Source of the DNA: Mucilaginibacter inviolabilis
GTDB taxonomy: Bacteria; Bacteroidota; Bacteroidia; Sphingobacteriales; Sphingobacteriaceae
NCBI RefSeq assembly: GCF_011089895.1
Contig: NZ_JAANAT010000003.1
Location: forward strand, 741,064 to 805,063
DNA: 64,000 bases
Direction: 5' to 3'
The notes under the pieces were generated by a model. The model saw only the letters and a list, made by a program, of their open reading frames with translations. It was not told the origin of the DNA and searched no databases. Numbering within the stretch: the first letter of the stretch is position 1; each line of letters opens with the position of its first letter. This document shows positions 1 through 8,763 of this stretch, piece by piece. A program made the translations under genes and the position numbers.

Positions 1-342
1 GGCTTTAGAAACCGATTTCAGCTCGGTTAATTTAGTTTCAACAAGCGATGCATAGTGCATTTGTTGTTTGGCATACTCAGGGTTTATGGCGGCCAGGTCC
101 ACGGTTTTTGCGCCTTTTTGGCTTTGCAGGTATATTCCGAAACCGATGCCCATGACAACAATGACCGAGGCGGCGACGCGAAGCACGAAAGCAAGCGAAA
201 AAGTTTTTGTTTCCGGCTTTTTTGGCAACTCCTCCGGCATGTTGAGGCTTTGTTCAATTTTGCTCCACAGATCTGCCGATGGCTCAATCTCGTCAAACTC
301 TTCGCGGTTGTTTTTAATGAAATCTTCAAATCGCTTGCTCAT
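1..342 (-). CDS. Anti-sigma factor, N-terminal part (cut by window edge)
   Basis: Only the first 114 residues are inside the window; the frame is open to the edge. The start codon overlaps the stop of the ECF sigma gene in an ATGA arrangement, which fixes the start and implies translational coupling. The first 45 residues are charged and include a PSADLWSKIEQSL helix of the type Bacteroidetes anti-sigma factors carry near the N-terminus. Residues about 49-72 form one hydrophobic segment, so the protein has a cytoplasmic sigma-binding part, one membrane span and a periplasmic part that is mostly missing here. Role by context: holds the neighbouring sigma factor inactive until an envelope signal arrives. 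No zinc-binding HxxxCxxC motif is visible in the part present. Confidence 0.75.
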   Translation of the reverse strand, partial: MSKRFEDFIKNNREEFDEIEPSADLWSKIEQSLNMPEELPKKPETKTFSLAFVLRVAASVIVVMGIGFGIYLQSQKGAKTVDLAAINPEYAKQQMHYASLVETKLTELKSVSKA

Positions 343-899
343 GATTCTGTTCCTTTCCTTTTTAAAATTTCCATTAATTTTCTTTTAGCTCTCAAAAACT
401 GAGTTCTTGAAGTGTTTTCTGATATATTTAATATTTGTCCTATTTCTTCATGATCATAACCTTCCAGCAGGTAAAGGGATAGTACCACACGGTACCCATC
501 GGGCAGTTGTTTCATGCCTTCTTTTACCAAAGTCACCTGGTATTGAACATCTTCGTCACTTTCAGGCTCTTCGTCGGGTATGTTTTCCAGATGGTCGCCC
601 TCCAGTTCAATCAATTCCAGTTTGCGCTTGCGCAACAGGTTTATAGAACGGTTTACCACTATTTGTTTTAACCATAAACCAAAAGTGGTATCCTGTCTAA
701 AATCCTTCAGCTTGTTAAAAGCATCCAGAAAAGCCTCTTGCAAAACATCTTCAGCTTCGGCAATATTGCCCACGATCCTAAAGGCGACGTTCAACATCGC
801 TTTAGAATACAACCGGTACAACTCGTAACTGGCCTTTTTGCTTCCCTGTTTGCATTCAACCACCAGGTTATAATGCTTATCTACATATATGGCTTCCAA
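339..899 (-). CDS. ECF-type RNA polymerase sigma-70 factor
   Basis: A 186-residue protein with the two-domain layout of extracytoplasmic-function sigma factors. Region 2 lies at about residues 24-90, with the motif AEDVLQEAFLDAFNKL followed by the LWLKQIVVNRSINLLRK helix that binds the -10 element. Region 4 lies at about 125-180, with LPDGYRVVLSLYLLEGYDHEE and a helix-turn-helix ending in RTQFLRAKRKL. The linker is acidic. It is transcribed first, with the anti-sigma gene directly downstream and overlapping by 4 nt, the usual arrangement for a regulated sigma/anti-sigma pair. Its regulon cannot be told from this window. The 237 bp upstream hold no gene. Confidence 0.93.
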   Translation of the reverse strand: MEAIYVDKHYNLVVECKQGSKKASYELYRLYSKAMLNVAFRIVGNIAEAEDVLQEAFLDAFNKLKDFRQDTTFGLWLKQIVVNRSINLLRKRKLELIELEGDHLENIPDEEPESDEDVQYQVTLVKEGMKQLPDGYRVVLSLYLLEGYDHEEIGQILNISENTSRTQFLRAKRKLMEILKRKGTES

Positions 900-1136
900 A
901 TTTCTGATCAGGTTTCAGATTAAATGACGCATCATTTTTAGCAACGTTGCATCATCATGAAAAATAATTTCATGAAATAATAATTTTTTTTTCAAATAGG
1001 CGTTTCAGACCGTTGATTTTTTCTGATGACGTTGATTTCGTTGATGCCTGAAAGCTGATAGATATTAAAAAAACAGGTGGAAATGGATTATATACACTCC
1101 TGAAATAAGATCAAAAAATCAGCGCAATCAATGAAA

Positions 1137-1670
1137 TCATTTTAAATCAGCGGTCAAGAAAGCATCAACAGCCTTTACCGCGTTTTCGTAACGCTCATTT
1201 CCCATGCCGGATATCACTACATAGTTCGCCTGCAGCGCGCTAAGTTCTTTATGCCATACGGTCATAAAATGTTCGCGTAATTCTGGGAAATTGCGCAGGG
1301 GGTCGTCCTGCCAGGGCAGGTCGATATCTAATAATAAATAAAAGTCGTAAGGATGTTTGGGCAATTCATCCAGCACTTCCTGTGGCGCCTTGCCAAACAT
1401 ATGCTCGCTCCATATTTTTACGGTTAAAAAAGTGGTGTCGCATATCAGGATTTGGTTGGCTTTGGGTAATAAAGAAGCCTCAAGCGCCAATTGCCCTTGA
1501 AACATATTGATCTCATCCTGCCAGGTACAAGGGGCGGTAAGCGCCGCGCAATACTCCCTGGAAAATTCGGGTACGGCTATGGTTTGGTAATGGGCAGCCA
1601 GATAGTCAGACATAGTTGATTTCCCCGTTGATTCGGGCCCGACTACCGCTATTTTGGGAATGTGTTTCAT
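1137..1670 (-). CDS. NadR-type ribosylnicotinamide kinase-like P-loop ATPase
   Basis: A 177-residue P-loop protein. Walker A is GPESTGKST at residues 12-20. The later motifs CDTTFLTVKIWS and PWQDDPLR match the kinase domain of NadR, where the first corresponds to the DT(D/T) Walker B-like motif and the second to the lid region. The family phosphorylates nicotinamide riboside to NMN in NAD salvage. The N-terminal adenylyltransferase and DNA-binding domains of enterobacterial NadR are absent, so this is the stand-alone kinase form common in Bacteroidetes. No pnuC transporter gene lies beside it here, which leaves the substrate unproven. The gene seems to be a single transcription unit. Confidence 0.8.
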   Translation of the reverse strand: MKHIPKIAVVGPESTGKSTMSDYLAAHYQTIAVPEFSREYCAALTAPCTWQDEINMFQGQLALEASLLPKANQILICDTTFLTVKIWSEHMFGKAPQEVLDELPKHPYDFYLLLDIDLPWQDDPLRNFPELREHFMTVWHKELSALQANYVVISGMGNERYENAVKAVDAFLTADLK

Positions 1671-1688
1671 GGGATATTAAATGAAAAT

Positions 1689-1749
1689 AGAGACGCATGT
1701 AATGCGTCTCTACAATGATCAAAACGCAGAGACTCATTACATGCGTCTC
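1689..1749. repeat. Paired REP-like palindromes, family A copy 1
   Basis: Two short palindromes sit in opposite orientation, 16 nt apart. The first (1689-1711) has perfect 10-nt arms AGAGACGCAT around GTA. The second (1728-1749) has the same sequence inverted, with one substitution in its left arm. A second pair of the same family lies at 62663-62723 with matched changes in both arms. The layout resembles the paired REP units that RAYT-type transposases mobilise. No such transposase gene is in the window. Confidence 0.8.
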
Positions 1750-1760
1750 CTGCTGTCCTA

Positions 1761-3056
1761 TTATCTTTCCAGCTTAGGCACCCTGGTAGGCGTATCCTGC
1801 CCCGAAACGATGGTGCGCGAGCTTAAAGCTATGGCCCTGATAGTAGAGGTTATATTATTTACATCTAGCGTGCTAAACTCATCTTTCACGGTATGGTACA
1901 GTTTATCGATATCTATCTGATCGGTTGATATGGTATGTGCCGGTACGCCTTTTTCGGCCAGGGATGCATTATCGCTGCGGTAAAACAGGTCCTGATCCGG
2001 GTATGGATCGGGGTGGAATTCAAACTTGGTTCCCTTTAGGTTATTTTGCAGGATAGTGCCAAAGTTGGAACGATCAAAACCGGTGATAAAGGCGGAGTTT
2101 TGGCCAAATTTAGAAGCCTTGCCAATCATTTCGATATTGAACATGGCTACTACTTTATCCGGATCAACCTGGGTGGCAAAATACTGTGAACCGTATTCGC
2201 CAATTTCTTCGGCTGTAAAGGCTACAAAAATGAGTGTGCGGTCATTATTGTTTAATTTTTTGTAGTATTTGGCTAAAGATATCACCGCAGTAGTGCCAGA
2301 AGCGTCGTCATCGGCACCGTTGGCAATGCTGTCGCCTTCCATGGCTTTGATGATGCCCAGGTGATCATAGTGGCCAGAGAAAACCACAAACTCATTGGGT
2401 TGGGTTTTACCGGGGATAATGCCGGCTACGTTAAACAAAGGCAGTTCTTCGCTTTTGCTTTCGTAACTAATATCAAAGGAGCTGATGTTATCAAATTTGC
2501 CCAATACAAAGGCAATAGAAGAGGCGGTTTTACCCTTAAAACTAACGTTTCCTCTCAAAGTATAATCGCGGATACGTTTAAACAGGCTCAGGAATTTTGG
2601 ATCAACAATCATCAAAGTTTTCTTGCCGCTTTTTTCAGCACTCATGTATTCTTGTCTGAAATTTTTATCAGGGGTGACATTCACTACCTGTACATCCTTG
2701 TCGCTGGCCCAGGTAAATGATTCGGCACCCGATGCAAAAACGCTGTCGGCTACAATGGCCTTACCATTAATAGCCGCGGTTATTTTTACAGGGGTTGAGC
2801 GTATCATGGTAAAATTCTGGCGGTAGCCCGTATTGCCGGCCAATGGTTTTAGGCCTGCTTTGGTGTATTCGCTTTCAATAAATTTGGCTGCTTTTTCAAT
2901 GCCTGGTGTAAACGTTGCCCGGCCCTGCATATCATCGGCGCTCAGGGTTTTAATAATGCGGGTTACATCATCCTGATTGATGAGCTTGTTAACATCTTGC
3001 CCAAAGCTGTAGGTTGATACAGCTAAAAGAGCGGTTATTAGTGTGATTTTTTTCAT
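1761..3056 (-). CDS. Exported M28 family metallopeptidase
   Basis: A 431-residue protein with a Sec signal peptide (MKKITLITALLAVSTYSFGQ). The M28 aminopeptidase fold is shown by the ordered zinc ligands: His in SGHYDHLG, Asp in NGADDDASGT, the Glu pair in FTAEEIGEYGSQ, an acidic residue in NIEMIGK, and His in KLYHTVKDEF. All are present, so a two-zinc active site is expected. An inserted segment at about residues 100-200 fits the PA-like region found in this family. It should act in the periplasm or outside the cell on peptides. It is the first of five exported hydrolases in the next 11 kb, which look like separate units rather than one operon. Confidence 0.9.
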   Translation of the reverse strand: MKKITLITALLAVSTYSFGQDVNKLINQDDVTRIIKTLSADDMQGRATFTPGIEKAAKFIESEYTKAGLKPLAGNTGYRQNFTMIRSTPVKITAAINGKAIVADSVFASGAESFTWASDKDVQVVNVTPDKNFRQEYMSAEKSGKKTLMIVDPKFLSLFKRIRDYTLRGNVSFKGKTASSIAFVLGKFDNISSFDISYESKSEELPLFNVAGIIPGKTQPNEFVVFSGHYDHLGIIKAMEGDSIANGADDDASGTTAVISLAKYYKKLNNNDRTLIFVAFTAEEIGEYGSQYFATQVDPDKVVAMFNIEMIGKASKFGQNSAFITGFDRSNFGTILQNNLKGTKFEFHPDPYPDQDLFYRSDNASLAEKGVPAHTISTDQIDIDKLYHTVKDEFSTLDVNNITSTIRAIALSSRTIVSGQDTPTRVPKLER

Positions 3057-3126
3057 TTTAAGTATTTTGTTTGTGATGCGATACTAACACCGATTATAGC
3101 TTTGTTTACTTGTTATTGTTGAATTC

Positions 3127-3159
3127 AAACTTACGAAGTTTTGAAAACTTCGTAAGTTT
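3127..3159. repeat. Perfect 33-nt palindrome
   Basis: Sixteen-nucleotide arms, starting AAACTTACGAAG, mirror each other exactly around a single central G at 3143. The palindrome lies between the M28 and S41 peptidase genes, just upstream of the M28 gene. It is followed five nucleotides later by a larger, unrelated palindrome. It may be a dispersed repeat, an mRNA hairpin or an operator; nothing in the sequence decides between these. Confidence 0.85.
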
Positions 3160-3164
3160 CTACT

Positions 3165-3244
3165 CGCCGTTGTTGGTGTTGTCACCAACATTTAACTGCT
3201 TGGTTGATGATAATAAGTTGTTGGTGACAACACCAACAACGGCG
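3165..3244. repeat. Long inverted repeat with 26-nt perfect arms
   Basis: Left arm 3165-3190 and right arm 3219-3244 are exact reverse complements over 26 nt, with a 28-nt loop. Each arm itself holds the smaller dyad TTGGTGTTGTCACCAA-like core, so cruciform and hairpin forms are both possible. The element has no poly-T tail and does not look like a simple terminator. Confidence 0.85.
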
Positions 3245-3302
3245 CGAGATTTTACTTGTGATCCGTGTTCGGCTGGAGGCTGTCATAGCTGCAGATAACA
3301 GC

Positions 3303-4730
3303 TTATTGCTCCAATATATTTTGAACAAAACTTAACCATTGCTCGTCAGGAATGCTTTTGTCGATATAGTAATCTGGCATAATTCCTTTTCCGTCAATTG
3401 CCATATCGGGTATCCTGTAGCTTTTTGACAGGCAATAACCTAACTTAAATGCTTTATCAGGCGAATCTATGAAATACATATTGGAAATGTCCAGTACCCC
3501 CATGGTAGTTACGCCATAAAGTTTTACCTTTTTACTTTGTTTAGCCGCTAATAAAAATTGCTCTGTTGTACTTCCGTTATTTTCATTAATAATTACCGCT
3601 ACATGTTTTGGTTTTGGCAAAACCGAATCCAGTTTTTGAATATCTACAATTCTTCCCTCCTCCAGGTTCACAAATTTACCCGGGTTATCATTTAATTTTT
3701 TTAATGCAGAGTTGATATCTTTTTTATTTTTCTCCGACAGATCCGGGATCGACAAATATTCTTCCATCCGTTTATTGTTTAATGGGGTCGACAGGAACTC
3801 TAGATTTACAATACGGATAGGATTGGTGTACAGAAAGGGGATAATATTGCCGTAACTATCGTCAGATCCGCCTCCGTTATTTCGCAAATCAATAATTAAG
3901 TTCTCGGTGCTTTTTAATGAAGTTTCATTGGCCTGAATTAAACTGTCAATCCGTTTTTTTTCTGATTCAATAAATGAAGGAATGCGGAAGAGTGTTGTGT
4001 TTGCAGATACTTTTTGAATAAAGGGAACGTCGGTGCTTATTTCTTTTAAATATAGGGCAATAGAGGTGTCATTTTCCTGAAATTTAGGGTAAAGCCTGTC
4101 CAGATAAATGCTCCCGAGTTTTAATGTGTTTTTTCCTAAAAGTTTTGCTTTATCAAATTTTTGAGGGGAATGGTCGCCCATATAATAAACACCCGAACTG
4201 TCCTGGTTGATCTTCAGCTTTACCCAATGAGGTTTCCAGGCGTTGTTAGATGAGGCCAATATGATTCCCCGGGTAATGTTATTTTTTTTGACGATGCCAA
4301 TTTTATAAGCTCCCGTATGCCATATGCCTTCAAGCGTGGGAATGTTACTATTTGATAAGCTTTGCTTTATTTGATCTTCGGAAAATACAATACTATCCTG
4401 CCCGGTATTGACCTTTGCCAATGTATTATTGTTATTATTATTGGGGAAAAATGCGAAATGGGCTTTTCTGAAAAACGATAGCCATTCGCGGATAACATCG
4501 GCACATTCGTCGTTTGTGATAGCTTTTTTAACCTTGTTTAAAATGACCGCGTTATTCTTTTCATAGCTATCTGTCCCTTTGCGTTGAAGGGCATATTCAA
4601 AGCCCGCGTCATTTTTTTCAAAAGTTTCTTTTACCCATTTGAAAGTTGCCTCACAATTGCATTTTTGCTGCGCCGATAAATAAAACGGACACGCCAAAAT
4701 TATCCAAAGAAGAACTGCCTTTTGTTTCAT
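3303..4730 (-). CDS. S41 family (tail-specific-type) peptidase, exported
   Basis: A 475-residue protein with a signal peptide ending near LSAQQ. The C-terminal half holds the S41 core: the strand LIIDLRNNGGGSDD at about residue 280, and a second strand VAVIINENNGSTTEQFLLAAKQS at about 380, where the Ser of NGSTTEQ is the likely nucleophile. The following segment KLYGVTTMGVLDISN matches the region that supplies the rest of the active site. The N-terminal 240 residues are not recognisable and no PDZ domain is evident, so it is of the Bacteroidetes-specific S41 type rather than a Prc protease. It should act in the periplasm. Substrate unknown. Confidence 0.85.
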   Translation of the reverse strand: MKQKAVLLWIILACPFYLSAQQKCNCEATFKWVKETFEKNDAGFEYALQRKGTDSYEKNNAVILNKVKKAITNDECADVIREWLSFFRKAHFAFFPNNNNNNTLAKVNTGQDSIVFSEDQIKQSLSNSNIPTLEGIWHTGAYKIGIVKKNNITRGIILASSNNAWKPHWVKLKINQDSSGVYYMGDHSPQKFDKAKLLGKNTLKLGSIYLDRLYPKFQENDTSIALYLKEISTDVPFIQKVSANTTLFRIPSFIESEKKRIDSLIQANETSLKSTENLIIDLRNNGGGSDDSYGNIIPFLYTNPIRIVNLEFLSTPLNNKRMEEYLSIPDLSEKNKKDINSALKKLNDNPGKFVNLEEGRIVDIQKLDSVLPKPKHVAVIINENNGSTTEQFLLAAKQSKKVKLYGVTTMGVLDISNMYFIDSPDKAFKLGYCLSKSYRIPDMAIDGKGIMPDYYIDKSIPDEQWLSFVQNILEQ

Positions 4731-4808
4731 TTTTGTACCATCTTATGCTTAATTATATATAGCATGTTATAAAAATAACACTGGTTATGAGCTTAAAAGA
4801 AAAATGTT

Positions 4809-4932
4809 TGTCATTTTGAACCAGGTACGAGGATAAACTACCTCTTGAGCCCAACGAAAATTTTTTTGCAACAAGCAAATGTAGTCTTGCAAATTGCAGA
4901 AGATCTTTCCTCGTACCTCGTTCGAGATGACA
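4809..4932. repeat. Inverted dispersed repeat, GTACGAGGA type
   Basis: Arms 4809-4833 and 4908-4932 are reverse complements at 22 of 25 positions and enclose a 74-nt spacer. Each arm carries the core GGTACGAGGA. The element fills most of the gap between the M61 and S41 genes. It has the form of a small non-autonomous element or bidirectional RNA hairpin. Confidence 0.7.
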
Positions 4933-4962
4933 GTTGGTTTATCAATTCAATTCTACAATATT

Positions 4963-6831
4963 TTATTTAACCTTTGATTGCAACCAGTTACTGCGGAAAG
5001 CTTCCTGTTCTTTACTCAATTGCTTGCCGGCTTTTTCATAGGTAACTACTTCAAAATATGGGCTTTCTTCCAGCGCGATGGTGGTTTCATGTGCGCCAGT
5101 ACGGTTTTTATAGTTCACGGTTATTTTGTCGCCCGGTTTTTTAGCGGCCAGTACATCAGCAAATGATTTGGGATCGGTAATGGTTTGTCCGTCGGCTTTC
5201 AGGATAATATCACCGGCATCTAAGCCTGCTTTGTAAACCGGTGTACCTATAATGGTGCTCGAGAGGATGGGCAAACCCTCGGCCCCGGCGGCACGCTGCT
5301 GACCTGAACGACCACGGCCCGCGTTTGTTGCCAATGAACCGGCCCATGCCTTGCCCGGCTGTATTTTACGCAGTACCAGTCCGGCTTTATTCAGCAGATC
5401 TTCGTAATTGTTTTTATCAATACCATAAATGTAGCGCTTAAAAAAGTCGGCGGCAAACTTAGGATTGTTGGTTACTTTAGCCAAATCGGCCTGTAAATCG
5501 GGAATGGTATACGGTTTCATGACTTTACCCCGGTTTAACCAAACCTGGCGCATATAATCATCAAGCGTAAGGTTAAACTCGCCTCGCAGGCGCATATCCA
5601 GGGCCAGCGCGATAGCGCCGCCGTAGGTATAATAGCTGGTAAAATCATTGGCGTTATTATTGGGGTCGATAGATACCCCGGCGTCGGCAAATACCGAATA
5701 ACGGCTCATTTGCGTGGCCGGATATTTGGTAGCGCCCGGTGTGTTCAGGATCTGGTTAACCAACCCTCCAAGTGTGCGGGTATAATCATCAAGCGGGGTA
5801 AATCCGGAACGTACAAGCAGCAGATCGCCGTAATACTGGGTAAAACCTTCGGCAAACCAAAGCTCACTGCTCATGTTGGCATGCTCAAAATTAAAAGGCT
5901 CCAATGATTTTGGACGAATGCGTTTCACATTCCAGCTGTGAAAATACTCATGTGAGTAGATACCCAGCAAACTACTTTCGTTACCCGCAACTTTATCCAA
6001 TGGGTCAACAATACCGGTAGAATTGCGGTGTTCCATGCCATCGCCAGAGTCTGTTGGGTATACATCGGTTATAAAAGTATATTCGCCATAATCATAGGCA
6101 GGTAATTCGCCAAAAACGGCTTTTTCTTCCAATACCAGTTTTTGTACCATTTTACCAAAGTTATCTACCGTGGCCTGGTCGTCATCGGAGTGGATACTCA
6201 CGTTTATTTTTTCTTTTTTACCGTTGGTATTGGTTACATCCCAACTGGTTAGCTTGTAATTGGCCAGCTCGGTAGGGCTATCCATCATATATTGCAGGTC
6301 GGGTGCGCTATACACGTTGGCGCCTTCGGGTTTTAGTTGAGTGGCTACCTTCCAGCCGTATTTGTCCAGATCATTAAACTCAAACTTTACAGGTCTTTTG
6401 TCCTGACCCAATATCCAGATAAAAGCAGCAGGCATGTTTAAGTGGGCATGACTGGGATCGATGCTGGCATAGGTGCCATCAGTCCAGTTACCAAACAAGG
6501 TATAGCTTATTTTGATATTATCGGGGTGCTGACCTACTTCGTACAAATCGCCTTCTATTTGTGTAAAAGGGATATCGGTACCGTCAATCGTGGTTACTTT
6601 AATGTTATAGATGTTTTTACCAAACTCATGCGTGGCATAGCGCCCTGCCGACGAGCGGCTCATCCGGAAACGTAAACTCGAAGGAGCCTGTGGTACGGTT
6701 ACCACCACTTCTGCTTCATGATGCGCGGCGTTGGGGAAAGATATGGAATAATAGATGGGTTTTTGTTTATCCTGCGCTATGGCGGCAGTGCTTAACAAAG
6801 CGGCAATGGTAATTAGAAATATTTTTTTCAT
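4963..6831 (-). CDS. M61 family (glycyl aminopeptidase-type) metallopeptidase with PDZ domain
   Basis: A 622-residue protein with a signal peptide (MKKIFLITIAALLSTAAIAQ). The N-terminal part is the beta-rich M61 domain. The zinc site is HEYFHSWNVKR near residue 295, and the third ligand Glu follows in ELWFAEGFTQYYG. The C-terminal 110 residues contain a PDZ domain (AGLDAGDIILKADGQ then PGDKITVNYKNR). This domain order is that of M61 peptidases such as those from Sphingomonas and other bacteria, which cleave N-terminal glycine and alanine. Location is periplasmic or outer-membrane associated. The protein is full length, with all metal ligands present. Confidence 0.93.
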   Translation of the reverse strand: MKKIFLITIAALLSTAAIAQDKQKPIYYSISFPNAAHHEAEVVVTVPQAPSSLRFRMSRSSAGRYATHEFGKNIYNIKVTTIDGTDIPFTQIEGDLYEVGQHPDNIKISYTLFGNWTDGTYASIDPSHAHLNMPAAFIWILGQDKRPVKFEFNDLDKYGWKVATQLKPEGANVYSAPDLQYMMDSPTELANYKLTSWDVTNTNGKKEKINVSIHSDDDQATVDNFGKMVQKLVLEEKAVFGELPAYDYGEYTFITDVYPTDSGDGMEHRNSTGIVDPLDKVAGNESSLLGIYSHEYFHSWNVKRIRPKSLEPFNFEHANMSSELWFAEGFTQYYGDLLLVRSGFTPLDDYTRTLGGLVNQILNTPGATKYPATQMSRYSVFADAGVSIDPNNNANDFTSYYTYGGAIALALDMRLRGEFNLTLDDYMRQVWLNRGKVMKPYTIPDLQADLAKVTNNPKFAADFFKRYIYGIDKNNYEDLLNKAGLVLRKIQPGKAWAGSLATNAGRGRSGQQRAAGAEGLPILSSTIIGTPVYKAGLDAGDIILKADGQTITDPKSFADVLAAKKPGDKITVNYKNRTGAHETTIALEESPYFEVVTYEKAGKQLSKEQEAFRSNWLQSKVK

Positions 6832-7064
6832 GAAGATCAGTATTATACAGGGCTGAAATTACAAATTAATCAGTAAAAAAATGGGGCATCAATTTGTTAG
6901 CTGATGAAGGATTAAAGTCTGTCTGGGATGCAGTATAAGCCTGGCAGATCTAAGCGCAGATTACTCACCCCGTCTAAGCTAGGCGATGATCGGATGAGCC
7001 GATTCAGTGGCATTTAAACCGCTTCTGAACTATTATACGTATATTTAAAGAAATTACTGAGCTC

Positions 7065-7346
7065 ATGATCCTTTTTTCAAGAAGAAATTTACACTATACC
7101 GATTACAAATGGACCGTATATAACCAAAACGATCCGCGGGTAAACGGTAAGCTGGACACCACTCCGTTTACAAAGGATGAGGGCAACGAAGTAGTTTACC
7201 TGATCAACAAATTGATGATACTTTGGGATTACCGCTTTGCCAATACCGGTAATAAAATGGAAAAACTGATACATGACCAACTGCCTGCCAGTATTACACT
7301 ACAGGAAGATGTACAGCAATGGCTTAAAGCCAATTTGAAGTTTTAA
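7065..7346 (+). CDS. Small hypothetical protein (93 aa)
   Basis: A 93-residue cytosolic protein with no signal peptide and no domain I recognise. Composition is ordinary for a folded protein, with a central helix-rich part (NEVVYLINKLMILWDYRF) and a C-terminal helix. Codon use is like that of its neighbours. It stands alone in a 778-bp stretch between two longer genes on opposite strands, which supports it being real; the antisense frame in the same place has no such composition. The start is the first ATG; no promoter box is obvious. Confidence 0.6.
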   Translation: MILFSRRNLHYTDYKWTVYNQNDPRVNGKLDTTPFTKDEGNEVVYLINKLMILWDYRFANTGNKMEKLIHDQLPASITLQEDVQQWLKANLKF

Positions 7347-7609
7347 CCGCCATACAAAACTTTTACCATCTTATTTAACAATTTAAACCTATCCCATCTC
7401 AGGGAGTGGGGATATTGTGCTTTCTGCTCCCGGAGATCACATGATTTATTTACTTGAAGATATGGTTAAACCCTTGGGCTTGAGTGCAGTCAAACACGAA
7501 AGCAGGAATGCTATGGACTGCAAGTCTGTGGCTTAATTTTTATTCTGCCTGTTTACATTGCCTTTATAATAGATTTTTACTTTTAGACACTTAAACAACC
7601 TTAAACACA

Positions 7610-8494
7610 ATGAACCCGACCTTAAACAACAGAGCCGGCGGTAGGCTCCATTCTTTATCTCCGTTTAAAACATTAACCTTAACCATTTTTTTCGCGGTAT
7701 TCGCCTTAGTAAGCCGGGCACAGGTTGATACTATTGTTTCCAACAACGCAAAAATAGCCTGCGTTGTTAAAGAAATAACCCCCGATGCGGTTAAATACAC
7801 CTATCCCAATGAAGATTTGCTGAACTCGGTTTACAAGACCACTGTACAGAAAATAATCTTCAAAAGCGGCCGCGTCCAGACTTTTGCCGAAGCAACTTCC
7901 TACAAAGCCATCAATGGCGTAATGGATTTTGACAAAGTAACCGTTACCGTTGTAGAAGGTGAGGTTAAGGGCTTGTACAAATTAACAGACGTAAGCTCCA
8001 AAGCTAAAGGGACAACCGTTTTTTCGAGCCAGGAACGGGTAAAAGACAGGGCCTATCGTAAACTGAAGATCCAGGCGGCTATGTTTGGCGCCAATATCGT
8101 TTACCTGACCAATCAGCGTACCGAGGGTAACAAATACGGTGGCTATTTTCAAAGCGGCTCATCGGCTGAAACAAACCTTACAGGGGTTGGCTATTCTAAT
8201 ATTTTGCCAGATTATGATAAGTTTAAGCAGCTAATAGGCACCAAAACAGATTTTACCACCGTGCGTAAATATGAGTTAGGAGCCAGCGATACAGATGTAT
8301 CTCAGGATGGCCTTGAGGTACCTTTCACGATATCAAATGTTTCGGTTGAAAACGGTATTGTTTTAATAACCGCTCAGTTAAAGGGCGAGAATAATAACAG
8401 CATATTCCAACTGGCAAGCTTCACAGATACTACATTCAGTGTTGCTTACAGACATAAAGGAACGGCCTATAACGTTGAAATTAGCGCTAAATAA
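7610..8494 (+). CDS. Exported protein of unknown function (294 aa)
   Basis: The N-terminus has a short charged lead, a hydrophobic core (LTLTIFFAVFALV) and a likely cleavage after SRAQ, so the protein is exported. The mature part is mixed alpha/beta, with a stretch VKDRAYRKLKIQAAMFGANIVYLTNQ that resembles small periplasmic stress-protein modules, though I cannot name a family. It begins with repeated short strands (IACVVKEITPDAVKYTYPNED) as in proteins with N-terminal beta repeats. Two strong hairpins follow the stop codon. It appears to be a single-gene unit. Confidence 0.8.
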   Translation: MNPTLNNRAGGRLHSLSPFKTLTLTIFFAVFALVSRAQVDTIVSNNAKIACVVKEITPDAVKYTYPNEDLLNSVYKTTVQKIIFKSGRVQTFAEATSYKAINGVMDFDKVTVTVVEGEVKGLYKLTDVSSKAKGTTVFSSQERVKDRAYRKLKIQAAMFGANIVYLTNQRTEGNKYGGYFQSGSSAETNLTGVGYSNILPDYDKFKQLIGTKTDFTTVRKYELGASDTDVSQDGLEVPFTISNVSVENGIVLITAQLKGENNNSIFQLASFTDTTFSVAYRHKGTAYNVEISAK

Positions 8495-8500
8495 AGAAAC

Positions 8501-8541
8501 GCTCTGACCTCAGATTTTACCTCAAAATCTGAGATCAGAGC
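8501..8541. terminator. Stem-loop after the exported unknown gene
   Basis: Arms of 18 nt, starting GCTCTGA and AAAATCTGAG, pair with one mismatch around a short loop, 7 nt after the stop codon. The tail is weak in T, so it may slow or protect the 3' end more than terminate. Confidence 0.6.
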
Positions 8542-8580
8542 TTAAGACTCTCGGCTTAAATACGTATATTTGTATATATC

Positions 8581-8620
8581 AAACGGCCCGGTTCTCTGTA
8601 AAAAGAGAACCGGGCCGTTT
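8581..8620 (+). terminator. Strong GC-rich terminator hairpin
   Basis: A perfect 17-nt stem (AAACGGCCCGGTTCTCT and its complement) closes on a 6-nt loop and runs into TTT. It should stop transcription from the upstream unknown gene; the stem is symmetric and could also work on the other strand. Confidence 0.8.
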
Positions 8621-8723
8621 TGGTTAAGGAAATAAAAGGCCAAAAAACAACTGTTTGGTATGTAGTTATTTGATATGCAGATATTTAATACTTTTTAAAC
8701 CTTTCAAAACCCACTCGAAATTT

Positions 8724-8761
8724 GTTAAAAAGTGTTAAAATGGCGTTAAAGTTTAGTTAAA
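8724..8761. promoter_or_regulatory. Four helically phased GTTAAA repeats
   Basis: GTTAAA begins at 8724, 8734, 8745 and 8756, that is with 10, 11 and 11 bp spacing. On the other strand this reads as TTTAAC direct repeats. Direct repeats of about 11 bp are the usual target layout of OmpR/PhoB-family response regulators. A regulator is not known here and the site lies between two gene ends, so the role is inferred only from spacing. Confidence 0.4.
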
Positions 8762-8763
8762 AT

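Noticed and set aside
84..329. An 81-residue minus-strand frame
   Set aside because: It lies out of frame within the anti-sigma gene, whose start overlaps the sigma stop.
7347..7609. A tRNA or small RNA gene in the gap before the exported unknown gene
   Set aside because: No cloverleaf or strong stem was found by eye.
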